A stretch of DNA of 11,696 nucleotides from Planctomycetota bacterium (GTDB lineage Bacteria; Planctomycetota; UBA1135): contig JAKVCF010000068.1 of NCBI GenBank assembly GCA_022447335.1, forward strand, positions 1 through 11,696, read 5' to 3'. Every line of letters begins with the position of its first letter. Positions within the stretch are counted from its first letter, which is position 1. Both the position numbers and the translations under genes were made by a program. A model generated the notes under the pieces. That model was not told where the DNA came from and made no database searches. It saw only the letters and a program-made list of their open reading frames with translations. This document shows, piece after piece, positions 1 to 6,595 of this stretch.

Positions 1-675
1 GAAGAGTGCCGTTTCCTGATTGCCTACGCACAAGGTCGACCAATCGCTGCTTCTGATGCCGGCTTGGCAGCTCGGGTCTCGCGTTATACCGATTCATCTG
101 TGGCAAGCGAGGTTCGTCCAGTCGCAGCTTCGAGTAGTGATGTATTGATTGACGTGCCGCGTGCTGCATGGGGCGCGAAGGCACTACTAGCGAATCACGA
201 TCGCATGAATCGTCCCTACCGGATTACTGTGCACCATACGGCCGAGCCAGCGCATACGCATGAGCTACACGAAGGTAAACGAGAGATGCGTGATTTGCAG
301 CACACGCATCAGCAAGGCAACGGCTGGGCGGACTTGGGCTACCACTTCTTAATAGACCAGGCTGGCCGCGTGTACGAAGGGCGTTCACTTTCTGCGCAGG
401 GTGCCCACGCTGGGAACGCAGATCTAAATCGCGGCAATATTGGGATTTGCCTGATTGGTAATTTCGTTGCGCAACCGGAGCGGGGTAGTGAATACGCGCG
501 CGCTCAGGCGCCAACTTTCGCTCAGCTGCAGAAGCTGGGCGAACTGGTCGATGGCCTTCAAGTTCGCTTTGGCATTGACGATAGCCAATTGTGGGCGCAC
601 TCCCACCTGAAGGAGACAGCTTGCCCCGGCCCGGTCATGCTCGACTGGGTGCGTAACCGTCGCGCTAGTCGCTAG
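1..675 (+). CDS. N-acetylmuramoyl-L-alanine amidase, amidase_2/PGRP family (5'-partial)
   Basis: Predicted zinc-dependent amidase that cuts the bond between N-acetylmuramic acid and the stem-peptide L-Ala in peptidoglycan. The frame is open from base 1, so the N-terminus lies outside the window; the first internal start-like codon is a TTG at 64, which is not convincing. The catalytic domain begins near PRAAWGAK (about 150-175). It shows the ITVHHTA strand (first zinc His, near 232), the GYHFLI segment with the conserved Tyr (near 340), YEGRS, then HAGNADLNRGNIGICLIG, and finally AHSHLKETACPGP with the second zinc His and the Cys ligand (near 600-630). These match the T7 lysozyme/PGRP pattern of His, Tyr, His and Cys. 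The ~50 residues before the domain are not recognised; they could be a linker or the end of another domain. The gene converges on uppP with a 3-bp gap, leaving no room for a separate terminator. Whether it is secreted cannot be judged without the N-terminus. Confidence 0.88.
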   Translation, partial: EECRFLIAYAQGRPIAASDAGLAARVSRYTDSSVASEVRPVAASSSDVLIDVPRAAWGAKALLANHDRMNRPYRITVHHTAEPAHTHELHEGKREMRDLQHTHQQGNGWADLGYHFLIDQAGRVYEGRSLSAQGAHAGNADLNRGNIGICLIGNFVAQPERGSEYARAQAPTFAQLQKLGELVDGLQVRFGIDDSQLWAHSHLKETACPGPVMLDWVRNRRASR

Positions 676-678
676 GCG

Positions 679-1482
679 TTAAAGGGTCAGGGCAACTCCG
701 CCCGCGATCCAGCAGTAGGGCGCAAACCAACTGAGTTTGCGTTCTCGCGCTAACCACAGCAGCGCGCCCAGGGCCAGGTAGCCAACCACAAAAGCGGTCA
801 TAAACGAGGTTAGTAGCCAGCTCGTCTTGAGATCGTGCACATTATCCTCGAATATTGCAGGCACCTTCACGAGTGCCGCACCAAGGATCGCAGGGATCGA
901 CAGTAGGAAACTGAACGCTGCTGCCGCTTTTATCGTTAGGCCGAGAGCGACTCCGGTCACGATGGTCATCCCGCTACGTGAGATGCCGGGTGCGATAGCA
1001 ATGGCTTGTACCAGTCCAATGAGGAGCGCTGCGCCTATCGTCAGATGTACAAGTTCGCGGTTGCCGTCACGAATCAATCGCGAGGACCACAATGTTGTTC
1101 CGGTCAGCAGCAGAGCGATGCCGATTGCGGTCGAGCTCTCGAAAAGTGGGTTTAGCGCATCTTCGAAGAGTATGCCAACTAATCCTGCCGGGATGCTGCC
1201 AAGTAATAACAGGCAGAATAATCGACGTTGATCGCCTATTTCAAAGCCTCGTCCAAAGACTCCTTGGGCAAGGCGCGCTACTCGCTCTCGATAGAAGAGG
1301 AGCACCGCGAATAGCGTGCCGAGGTGCAGCCACACTTCGACGGTGGCTCCAGACGGAAGTAGATGTTCGTTGTCAGTCAGTAGGCGCGTGAGTGCAAGGT
1401 GTCCCGACGAGGAAACCGGCAAATACTCGGTTAGGCCCTGGATGATGGCCAGGAGCAAGAGGGCCGCGAAGGGACCAAGCAT
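679..1482 (-). CDS. uppP: Undecaprenyl-diphosphatase (UppP/BacA family)
   Basis: Integral membrane phosphatase that converts undecaprenyl diphosphate to the monophosphate, recycling the lipid carrier for peptidoglycan and other surface polymers; the family also confers bacitracin tolerance. With the ATG at 1482 the product is 267 aa, the usual length (about 270). Residues 15-28 read QGLTEYLPVSSSGH, the first active-site motif with Glu19, the Ser cluster and His28; residues 165-171 read PGISRSG with Arg169, the second motif. Long hydrophobic helices fill the rest. The frame opens 20 codons earlier (1542), but that stretch (KPQPKSPKRFSQ) is hydrophilic and overlaps ald by 47 bp, so I prefer 1482, which lies 13 bp beyond the ald stop. 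No Shine-Dalgarno is visible before it. It is probably co-transcribed with ald, although the two have no obvious metabolic link beyond alanine being a cell-wall amino acid. Gln15 stands where E. coli UppP has Glu17; this variant is common in the family. Confidence 0.94.
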   Translation of the reverse strand: MLGPFAALLLLAIIQGLTEYLPVSSSGHLALTRLLTDNEHLLPSGATVEVWLHLGTLFAVLLFYRERVARLAQGVFGRGFEIGDQRRLFCLLLLGSIPAGLVGILFEDALNPLFESSTAIGIALLLTGTTLWSSRLIRDGNRELVHLTIGAALLIGLVQAIAIAPGISRSGMTIVTGVALGLTIKAAAAFSFLLSIPAILGAALVKVPAIFEDNVHDLKTSWLLTSFMTAFVVGYLALGALLWLARERKLSWFAPYCWIAGGVALTL

Positions 1483-1495
1483 GCTGTGAAATTGG

Positions 1496-2614
1496 CTAAA
1501 TCGTTTCGGCGACTTCGGCTGCGGTTTGCCAAGGCAATTCAAAGGCCTGAGCGACAGCCTCGCAGGTCAGTTGGCCAGCCAGGGTGTTTGCGGCAGTGGC
1601 CAAAATCGAGTCAGCGAGCACTGCGTCCCGCGGGCCCATCTTGGCAAGGCGCAATACCCACGGCAGTGTAGCGTTTGTAAGGCCGAAAGTGCTGGTGCGT
1701 GGTACCGCGCCTGGCATGTTGGCTACACAGTAGTGGATGACATCTTCGACCACGTAGGTCGGGTTGTCATGAGTAGTCGGTTTGCAGGTTTCAATGCACC
1801 CGCCTTGGTCAACGGCGACATCGACTACCACCGCGCCCTTGGGCATCAGCGTGAGGTCCTCGCGCGTGACTAGTTTTGGTGCGCGCGCGCCTGGGATGAG
1901 TACGGCGCCGATCAGTAGATCGGTGCGCTCGAGTAGGGCCAGAATGGCTGGGCGCGTGCTGAACACGGTCGTAACGTTGGCCGGCATGACGTCTTCGAGA
2001 TAGCGCAGGCGATCGAGATCCAGGTCGACGATAGTGACGCGTGCGCCGAGCCCGGCAGCCATCCAGGCCGCGTTGGTGCCAACTACGCCGCCGCCCAGAA
2101 TGGTGACATGCGCTGGTTCGACGCCGGGTAGGCCTGACAGCAGTACGCCGCGCCCCCCTTGCGGGGCTTCGAGGTACTTGGCACCTTCCTGAACCGCCAT
2201 GCGCCCAGCGACCTCTGACATCGGGGTCAGAAGCGGGAGCGTGCGACCGATCTCTAAGGTTTCGTAAGCAAAGCAGTGTGCACCGCTTGCGATCATGCCT
2301 TCGGTCAGTTTGCGGTCAGCTGCGAAATGGAAGTAGGTGAAGATGGTCTGACCCGGACGCGCTCGCGCGATTTCCTCGGGCTGCGGCTCCTTCACCTTCA
2401 GAATCATCTCAGCCTCGGCCCATACCTCGCTCGCGTTTGCGAGGATACGCGCACCCGCTTCGGTGTAATCTGAGTCTTCGAATCCCGAGCCGATTCCGGC
2501 TCCGGATTGCACCAAAACTTGGTGGCCAGCATCGCATAACGACTGAGCGCCGCCCGGGGTCAGGGCCACTCGCGCCTCGAGAGTTTTGATTTCAGTGGGG
2601 ACGCCGACGATCAT
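1496..2614 (-). CDS. ald: Alanine dehydrogenase
   Basis: Cytosolic NAD-dependent enzyme that interconverts L-alanine with pyruvate plus ammonia, used for alanine catabolism or for ammonia assimilation and redox balance. The 372-aa length is typical. Family residues sit at expected positions: Arg15 in EARVALTP and Lys75 in KVKEP (substrate binding), His96 in TYFHFAADR (catalytic), the Rossmann loop LGGGVVGTNAA at 173-183 followed by the acidic strand end VTIVDLD (Asp197), and VDVAVDQGGCIE at 264-275 with the catalytic Asp269. The start MIVGVPTEIKTLE aligns with the usual N-terminus of the family, supporting the ATG at 2614. The related transhydrogenase alpha subunit (PntA) is less likely, because it is longer or split and lacks this C-terminus. 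No strong Shine-Dalgarno precedes the start; instead a short GC hairpin lies 8 nt upstream. It is the first gene of a probable ald-uppP transcript and is divergent from yggS. Confidence 0.95.
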   Translation of the reverse strand: MIVGVPTEIKTLEARVALTPGGAQSLCDAGHQVLVQSGAGIGSGFEDSDYTEAGARILANASEVWAEAEMILKVKEPQPEEIARARPGQTIFTYFHFAADRKLTEGMIASGAHCFAYETLEIGRTLPLLTPMSEVAGRMAVQEGAKYLEAPQGGRGVLLSGLPGVEPAHVTILGGGVVGTNAAWMAAGLGARVTIVDLDLDRLRYLEDVMPANVTTVFSTRPAILALLERTDLLIGAVLIPGARAPKLVTREDLTLMPKGAVVVDVAVDQGGCIETCKPTTHDNPTYVVEDVIHYCVANMPGAVPRTSTFGLTNATLPWVLRLAKMGPRDAVLADSILATAANTLAGQLTCEAVAQAFELPWQTAAEVAETI

Positions 2615-2711
2615 GGTGCTTCGGGGGATCGGGCCCCCTGGGCGCTTGCCCGCAGTGCAGGCTCGTCACTCCGCAGAGGGCCGCAGATCTTAGCAGCCCC
2701 CTCCCCTCAGC
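2615..2711. promoter_or_regulatory. Divergent intergenic region between ald and yggS
   Basis: This 97-bp gap is the only spacer between the divergent ald and yggS genes, so promoters for both probably lie here or extend into the coding starts. I see no convincing sigma70 pair. Weak candidates are the TAAGAT hexamer on the minus strand (around 2689-2694) for ald and the TCTTAG hexamer around 2688-2693 for yggS; neither has a good -35 partner. A hairpin of five G (2623-2627) and five C (2634-2638) lies in the ald leader. Nothing resembles a riboswitch. Confidence 0.4.
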
Positions 2712-3419
2712 ATGGAAGCCAGCTTTACTGATCGAAAGGACGCCATCCTGGCACGGATCAACTCCGCAGCCGAGCGCGCGGGGCGCAAGCCCAGTGAGGT
2801 TGAGCTAGTCGCGGTGGCGAAGACTGCAACGGAAAAGTTGCTTCGTGAGGCCTGGCAGGCAGGTCATCGTTCCTATGGCCACAGTCGTGTACAGCCACTG
2901 ATGGCTCACCATGCCGTTTTGCCCGAAGCGGCTTGGCATCTGATCGGTCCGCTACAACGGAACAAGTCACGGAAGGCGGTTAAGCGGGTGCGCATGATTG
3001 AGACGCTGGCTGAGATTCGCTTGGCTGAGACGTTAAATCGCCTGGCCTCTGAATTGCGTTGCGAGCCACTTCCGGTGCTGCTGCAAGTGAATCTGCAGCC
3101 CGAGGATGGTCGTCCGGGGCTGTCATGGGCGGTAGGTGATTCCAGTGAGCCATTGCATGCCTTCGCTCAGGAGGTGCTGGAATTCCCCCACCTTCAGTTA
3201 CGCGGTTTGATGACCATTGCTGCTCCTGGGGCAGGTGAGTCTGAGCTGCATCGCCATTTTGCACGCCTGCGTGAGCTGAGCGAAGAACTGCACAATCATC
3301 AGTTGCTGCCGAGCTCTCCGGTGCTATCGATGGGGATGAGTGGGGACTTCGAGATCGCCATCGAGGAAGGCGCTACCCTAGTGCGTGTGGGCCGCGCGCT
3401 CTTCCCGCCGGTCATTTGA
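2712..3419 (+). CDS. yggS: YggS/PROSC-family pyridoxal phosphate homeostasis protein
   Basis: Single-domain TIM-barrel protein that binds PLP and helps maintain free PLP and amino-acid balance in the cytosol; it has no known catalytic activity. The 235-aa length is normal. Visible family signatures are VAVAKTA with the PLP-binding Lys37, the signature WHLIGPLQRNKSRK near residues 76-89, the strand LLQVNLQPEDGRPGLS, the segment LRGLMTIAAPG, and the C-terminal phosphate-binding stretch LSMGMSGDFEIAIEEG followed by VRVGRALFPP. One departure is YGHSRVQ at 55-61, where relatives have FGENxVQ: the Glu and Asn are replaced by His and Ser. The ATG at 2712 starts just before the usual helix; no Shine-Dalgarno is seen. 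It is the first gene of a plus-strand operon with the kinase (3 bp further on, in the same reading frame beyond one TGA) and purN. Confidence 0.93.
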   Translation: MEASFTDRKDAILARINSAAERAGRKPSEVELVAVAKTATEKLLREAWQAGHRSYGHSRVQPLMAHHAVLPEAAWHLIGPLQRNKSRKAVKRVRMIETLAEIRLAETLNRLASELRCEPLPVLLQVNLQPEDGRPGLSWAVGDSSEPLHAFAQEVLEFPHLQLRGLMTIAAPGAGESELHRHFARLRELSEELHNHQLLPSSPVLSMGMSGDFEIAIEEGATLVRVGRALFPPVI

Positions 3420-3422
3420 GCC

Positions 3423-5981
3423 GTGAGTTTGAGAGTCCGTTGGCAGACCGATGAGGACGAAGGTGCGTTTCCGCTGCGCGCTCGTCCCCTGCACCTCGTA
3501 TTCTTTGACGGGGTCTTCGACATATCGGGGGCGCTGGGAGAGGGTCAAGATGGGCTGACGCTGAGTCCACCCGACAGCGAAGGTAAGGTTGATCTCCAGG
3601 CGTACGGTGAACTTGAGTTCACTGCAGCCGGAAAGCGCTTCCAGCGGGTTCGCTTGCCGATTGGTGGGCAGGTGGGCTTCACCATCGGTGACTGGGAGGG
3701 TAGTCTCCGAGCTGAAGGCAAGGCGCCGGTTTCAGATCCGCTGGTCGGCACCGAGCTGGGCGGTTATCGCTTGCTGGGGCGGCTCGGCGCAGGTGCGGTG
3801 GGTGTGGTTTACCGTGCCCTACAGATCAATCTCGATCGCGAAGTAGCACTCAAGGTGCTTGATGCCGAAGTCGCTAAACGAAGCGAGGCTGTAGCCAGTT
3901 TCCGACGCGAAGCGCAGGCGGCCGGTCGACTTACCCACCCGCACGTGGTGCAGGTATATGACGTTGGCGAGGCCGAAGGGCGTCTGTACTACACCATGGA
4001 ACTCGTTGCCGGTGGCGACCTCGAGGATCGACTTGAAGACGGAGGGGCTATGCCCTGGGAAGAGGCGGTTGCTGCGGCGCGTGATTGCTGCCGCGCCCTG
4101 GCCTTTGCGGAAGAGAAGGGGCTGGTTCACCGCGACGTTAAGCCAGAGAATTTGATGGTGGCTCCAGGTGGCCTGGTCAAACTTGCCGACCTAGGGCTGG
4201 CGGCCACGCGCGGGATGCTTGACCAAGAGGCTGCAGGTGGCACGCCGCACTTTATGGCGCCGGAAGCCGTCGGAAAGCAAAGTGCTGTAGATCACCGCTC
4301 CGACCTCTATTCGGTGGGCTGTTCGCTCTACCGTTTACTGACGAAAGACACTGTCTTTGAGGGCTCCTCAGTCAAGGAGATTTTGCGTGCACACCGCGAT
4401 GAAGAGCCGCCGCGCTTGCGTGACGCTGGTGTACACGCCCCACGTGAGCTCGAAGAGGTGCTAGTGGGGCTGCTCGCTAAGGATCCGGATGAGCGCTATC
4501 AGCACGCAAGCGAGGTTGTCGAAGAGCTCGAAGCTTTGCTCGAAGCTCCGGTTGGCGGCAAGAAAGCCTGGCTGGTGGTTTCCCTAGTTGCCATTTTTGG
4601 GGCGGCCGGATGGGTCGCTTTCGGTCCGAAGGCTGAGCCTACGAGTTCTGAGCCCCAACGCGTGGTTGAGTACATCGAGCGTGGCGGCGTTGACGAAGAA
4701 GAGTTGGAGCGCGAACGCGTGCGTGCGGCTTACTTTGAAGCCTTGGCTAAGCCTGCGGCTGATGGCGTGCGGTTGGCTGCCTTGCAGCAATTCCTGGTTG
4801 ATTATCCGGAGGCCGAACAAAAGGTCGATGCTCAAGTCGAGATCGATCGCCTCCAAGCAGTTTTGGATGAAGAGATTGAGGTTCCTCCGGCGGAGACGGA
4901 AGAAGCGCGCCAGGCTCGGGAAGCGCTCCAAGCTGAGCTTGCAACTGTGCGTGCGGCTCTCGCTAATCAGCTCTTTGGTCAGGCGCGTGGGCTGGTGCGC
5001 GGTAGTGAGCGTGCCGAAGAGGTTGTGATGACCGAGCTTGCTCGCGAAGTCGATCGCCAGGCCGGTGCGCAGTTTGCCACTTGGGAAGAAGTGCATCGAA
5101 GCGCCCTCAATGCACAGGATTGGAGTGCAGCCGAAGGAGTACGCGCCCTTTTCGCGACCTCGCTGGGAGAGCTGTCTCCGCCTGAGTGGCAGGCGCGACA
5201 GTCGGCCCTCGAAGTGGCAGCTGAGGAGGGCTTCGCGATTGCGCAGGCTGAAGCCTTTCGTGCGCAGCGTGAGAACTTCCTGAGCCTTGCTTCGGCTCCG
5301 GTGCGCGCCCCCCTACTGCAGTTCGACCTGGAGGCTGCGACCGCGGCGTGGATTGCGGCCAGCGATGCGGTTGAGCATCGTGGGTTGCAAGAGCTCGCTG
5401 ACGAGCGTGCCTCGCTTTTCGAGCTTGCTCGTGATGCGCGTGCAGCTTTTGACGAGCGTGTGCAAGCTGATGAACTCGAGATTCTCGAACACAGCGAACA
5501 GCGCAAGGCAGATGTCTTGGGTGTTGGTCCAGATGGGCTACGCCTGCGTGTGCAGATCCGTGGCGAACGGATTGAGCGTACTGACCCATGGTCGGCCTAC
5601 CTTGCGCCGGAGTCACTTGCTGCGATCCTGCGGGTGCTTGGACCGGAAACGGGGTCGGAAGCTGAGTTGGCCGCGCTGTACTACGTGATTGCGGTTGATC
5701 GCCTGGCGACTCAGCTTGTTGGGCTCGCAGCTTCGCCTGACGCCGCCTCGGCCGGCGAAACCCGGGCACAAATTGAGGCGTGGCGCGACGCGCAGCTCTT
5801 TCCAGAGCAATTGCCGGCGGGAGCGCTTTTCGGTTTGCAGCAGGCGGTCGATCTTTGCGCGGCGCTTGAAGCGGGCGATGACTATCTCGCGTTGAATCGC
5901 GTCGAGGACCTGCAGTCACGGTTTGGATTACTTTCGGTGTGGACATCCGGTGGCGACAGCACCTGGGGACTGCAGCCGTGA
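3423..5981 (+). CDS. Membrane-anchored Pkn-type serine/threonine protein kinase
   Basis: An 852-aa Hanks-type kinase. Residues 1-105 form an unrecognised, probably beta-rich N-terminal region, loosely like a degenerate FHA sandwich but without the conserved Gly-Arg, Ser and His-Asn positions. The kinase domain spans about 115-375: Gly-rich loop LGAGAVGVVY (121-130), ATP-binding Lys144 in VALKV, helix-C Glu163, catalytic HRDVKPEN (236-243, Asp238), metal-binding DLG at 256-258 instead of DFG, and GGTPHFMAPE (272-281). All key residues are present, so it should be active. A single membrane helix lies at about 382-400. The remaining ~450 residues are Ala/Glu-rich and helical, with a possible TPR-like piece (AALQQFLVDYPEAEQ), and would lie outside the cytoplasm; I recognise no sensor domain there. 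GTG at 3423 is the first possible start after the in-frame yggS stop; no good Shine-Dalgarno. Its stop overlaps the purN start (GTGA). Substrate and signal are unknown. Confidence 0.9.
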   Translation: MSLRVRWQTDEDEGAFPLRARPLHLVFFDGVFDISGALGEGQDGLTLSPPDSEGKVDLQAYGELEFTAAGKRFQRVRLPIGGQVGFTIGDWEGSLRAEGKAPVSDPLVGTELGGYRLLGRLGAGAVGVVYRALQINLDREVALKVLDAEVAKRSEAVASFRREAQAAGRLTHPHVVQVYDVGEAEGRLYYTMELVAGGDLEDRLEDGGAMPWEEAVAAARDCCRALAFAEEKGLVHRDVKPENLMVAPGGLVKLADLGLAATRGMLDQEAAGGTPHFMAPEAVGKQSAVDHRSDLYSVGCSLYRLLTKDTVFEGSSVKEILRAHRDEEPPRLRDAGVHAPRELEEVLVGLLAKDPDERYQHASEVVEELEALLEAPVGGKKAWLVVSLVAIFGAAGWVAFGPKAEPTSSEPQRVVEYIERGGVDEEELERERVRAAYFEALAKPAADGVRLAALQQFLVDYPEAEQKVDAQVEIDRLQAVLDEEIEVPPAETEEARQAREALQAELATVRAALANQLFGQARGLVRGSERAEEVVMTELAREVDRQAGAQFATWEEVHRSALNAQDWSAAEGVRALFATSLGELSPPEWQARQSALEVAAEEGFAIAQAEAFRAQRENFLSLASAPVRAPLLQFDLEAATAAWIAASDAVEHRGLQELADERASLFELARDARAAFDERVQADELEILEHSEQRKADVLGVGPDGLRLRVQIRGERIERTDPWSAYLAPESLAAILRVLGPETGSEAELAALYYVIAVDRLATQLVGLAASPDAASAGETRAQIEAWRDAQLFPEQLPAGALFGLQQAVDLCAALEAGDDYLALNRVEDLQSRFGLLSVWTSGGDSTWGLQP

Positions 5982-6595
5982 GCACTGCAGGTTTGGTTGT
6001 CTTGGCTTCCGGTGGCGGGCGAACTCTTGAGAACCTGCAGCAGTGCATTGTTGCAGGTGAGTTGGATGCGGAAATCGTGCAGGTCGTGCTCTCGAAGGAG
6101 GGTTTGGGTGCTCAGCGGCGAGCGGAGCGCTTAGGTCTCTCAGTCAGTGTTATTGGCAAGGTCACCCATCCCGATCGCAAGGAACGTGATGCCGCGCTAC
6201 TTGCTGTCCTTGACAAAGCGCGACCTGATTTGGTGCTGATGGCAGGCTGGCTGCAATTGCTGCCGATCCCGGCGCGCTATGAAGGCAAGGTGCTGAACAT
6301 CCACCCCTCGCTGCTGCCTGCATACGGCGGGCGTGGCTTCTACGGTCATCATGTGCACGAGGCGGTCGCGCGTGATCGGCAGTCGCTTTCAGGGTGCACC
6401 GTACACTTTGCTACCGAGGCCTATGACGAGGGCCCGATTCTGCTGCAGGAAGCGGTGCGATTGCAGCCTGGCATGAATCCGAATGCCATCGCTGACGCCG
6501 TCTTTGCTGCCGAATGCCGAGCTTACCCCGCTGCGGTGCAAGCCCTGTTGACCGGGCAGGCAAATTGGCGAAACGGCGAAGTTAGCTGGCGCTAA
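5978..6595 (+). CDS. purN: Phosphoribosylglycinamide formyltransferase (GAR transformylase)
   Basis: Cytosolic enzyme of step 3 of de novo purine synthesis: it transfers a formyl group from 10-formyl-THF to GAR, giving FGAR. From GTG at 5978 the product is 205 aa, normal for PurN, and begins STAGLVVLASGGGRTLENL, the nucleotide-binding strand and loop. Catalytic residues are Asn107 and His109 in LNIHPSLLP and Asp150 in AYDEGPILLQ. The segment GRGFYGHHVHEAV and the GGGRTLEN loop (instead of GNGSN) resemble forms I associate with Planctomycetota. A longer reading from GTG 5939 would add 13 hydrophilic residues inside the kinase gene; I prefer 5978 because the GTG overlaps the kinase TGA, a typical coupled junction, with a weak GGGGA at 5965-5969 eight bases upstream. 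The 3' end overlaps the stop of the opposing DUF4340 gene. Confidence 0.93.
   Translation: MSTAGLVVLASGGGRTLENLQQCIVAGELDAEIVQVVLSKEGLGAQRRAERLGLSVSVIGKVTHPDRKERDAALLAVLDKARPDLVLMAGWLQLLPIPARYEGKVLNIHPSLLPAYGGRGFYGHHVHEAVARDRQSLSGCTVHFATEAYDEGPILLQEAVRLQPGMNPNAIADAVFAAECRAYPAAVQALLTGQANWRNGEVSWR

Noticed and set aside
827..1391. Plus-strand open frames across uppP
   Set aside because: Both lie opposite the confident UppP coding sequence and show no motif of their own.
1435..1440. UppP Gln15 in place of the first motif Glu
   Set aside because: The QGLTEYLPVSSSGH form is widespread in functional UppP proteins.
1483..1542. Longer uppP N-terminus starting at 1542
   Set aside because: The added 20 residues are hydrophilic, overlap ald, and precede the position where UppP proteins normally begin.
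4584..5506. Long minus-strand open frames opposite the helical part of the kinase
   Set aside because: Compositions are Ser/Ala/Arg- or Leu/Arg-biased, no family match, and they are antisense to the C-terminal region of a continuous kinase frame.
5107..6048. A 313-codon minus-strand open frame opposite the kinase and purN genes
   Set aside because: Its product is Arg/Pro/His/Gln-rich without recognisable motifs and lies wholly antisense to genes with clear domains; it is a by-product of GC-rich codon use.
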